NCBI GenBank assembly: GCA_032117095.1
Contig: JAULZZ010000127.1
Location: 1-5,185 of the forward strand
DNA from: REEB470 sp032117095
GTDB lineage: Bacteria; Bacillota; Bacilli; Paenibacillales; YIM-B00363
Reading direction: 5' to 3'
Length of the DNA: 5,185 bases
Shown: positions 4,861 through 5,185 of the stretch, piece by piece
How positions within the stretch are numbered: the first letter of the stretch is position 1
How the letters are laid out: the number at the start of each line of letters is the position of its first letter
The notes under the pieces: generated by a model
The model's database searches: none
What the model saw: only the letters and a program-made list of their open reading frames with translations
Told to the model about the DNA's origin: nothing
Translations under genes and position numbers: made by a program

Positions 4861-5185
4861 ATGAGAACACATCGTTTACGACTGGGACAAAGCGACTTTC
4901 AGCGTTTGCGCGAGGAAGGATGCTATTATGTGGACAAAAGCGTATTCATACAGGAGATGTATGACGATGCGGGGCAAGTAATTCTCATCCCCCGTCCAAG
5001 ACGATTTGGCAAAACGCTCAATCTCTCGATGTTGCGGTACTATTTTGAACACAGCGAGTCATCGCGCCAAGAATTGTTCACGGACCTAGCGATTTGGCAA
5101 CAGGGGGAGAAATATACGCAGTTGCAAGGCACGATGCCCGTCATCTTCGTCTCGTTCAAGGATGCGAAGGGAGAGACGTGGGAAG
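4861..5185 (+). CDS. AAA-ATPase-like protein (DUF1703 / PD-(D/E)XK family), 5' part, truncated by window end
   Basis: The 108 visible codons show the N-terminal start of an AAA-ATPase-like protein: LGQSDFQRLREEG (8-20), YYVDKSVFIQEM (22-33), the variant Walker A loop IPRPRRFGKTLNLSML (43-58) with GKT at 50-52, then LRYYFE (58-63) and a strand MPVIFVSFKD (92-101), as expected for this family. Complete members usually run to roughly 500 residues or more and end in the PD-(D/E)XK domain seen as a remnant at 418-651. The family is expanded in many genomes; its role is unsettled, with nuclease, defence or mobile-element functions suggested only by the domains. The start is fixed by a strong ribosome site. 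Nothing visible is broken, so this may be the intact counterpart of the two remnants on the left, but the rest lies outside the window. Confidence 0.88.
   Translation, partial: MRTHRLRLGQSDFQRLREEGCYYVDKSVFIQEMYDDAGQVILIPRPRRFGKTLNLSMLRYYFEHSESSRQELFTDLAIWQQGEKYTQLQGTMPVIFVSFKDAKGETWE

Overview
The window is bacterial accessory DNA: two intact coupled genes and one small lone gene sit among broken copies of mobile or lineage-expanded genes. Nothing identifies the species. No rRNA, tRNA or housekeeping gene is present. Good Shine-Dalgarno sites, sigma70-like promoters and moderate GC indicate a bacterium. Repeated copies of the AAA-ATPase-like/PD-(D/E)XK family (three pieces here) fit genomes in which this family is expanded, for example some spirochaetes, Bacteroidota/Chlorobiota or Fibrobacterota. 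That is only a hint.

Layout. (1) 1-224, minus strand: the N-terminal helix-turn-helix part of an IS630-like transposase, with an in-frame stop and running off the left edge. (2) 284-428: two perfect 20-bp inverted repeats 105 bp apart. The right copy ends where homology to a PD-(D/E)XK nuclease begins. (3) 418-651: the C-terminal remnant of an AAA-ATPase-like/PD-(D/E)XK protein. (4) 733-855: an N-terminal remnant of a second member of that family, cut after about 30 residues. (5) 897-2306 and 2303-3190: an intact two-gene operon encoding a COG0277-type FAD-linked oxidoreductase and a leucine-carboxyl-methyltransferase-family (COG3315-type) SAM methyltransferase, joined by a 4-bp ATGA overlap. 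(6) 3191-4143: almost 1 kb without a convincing gene. It holds four degenerate copies of a repeat, two short palindromes, a near-consensus promoter (3722-3750) and a GC-richer stretch that can fold into consecutive hairpins (about 4012-4106). (7) 4144-4554: a small acidic protein of unknown function with a duplicated D-x-D...G-x-I-x-N-W-P motif. (8) 4555-4860: intergenic, with a tiny ORF behind a strong and possibly hidden ribosome binding site. (9) 4861-end: the start of an apparently intact AAA-ATPase-like protein, cut by the window edge.

The oxidoreductase and methyltransferase are probably co-translated and may act in sequence on one small acidic or carbohydrate-like substrate, which cannot be named from sequence. 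The candidates for something undescribed are this oxidase/methyltransferase pair and the 3722-4554 unit, in which a strong promoter is followed by a roughly 390-nt repeat-containing, foldable leader and a small conserved-looking protein.
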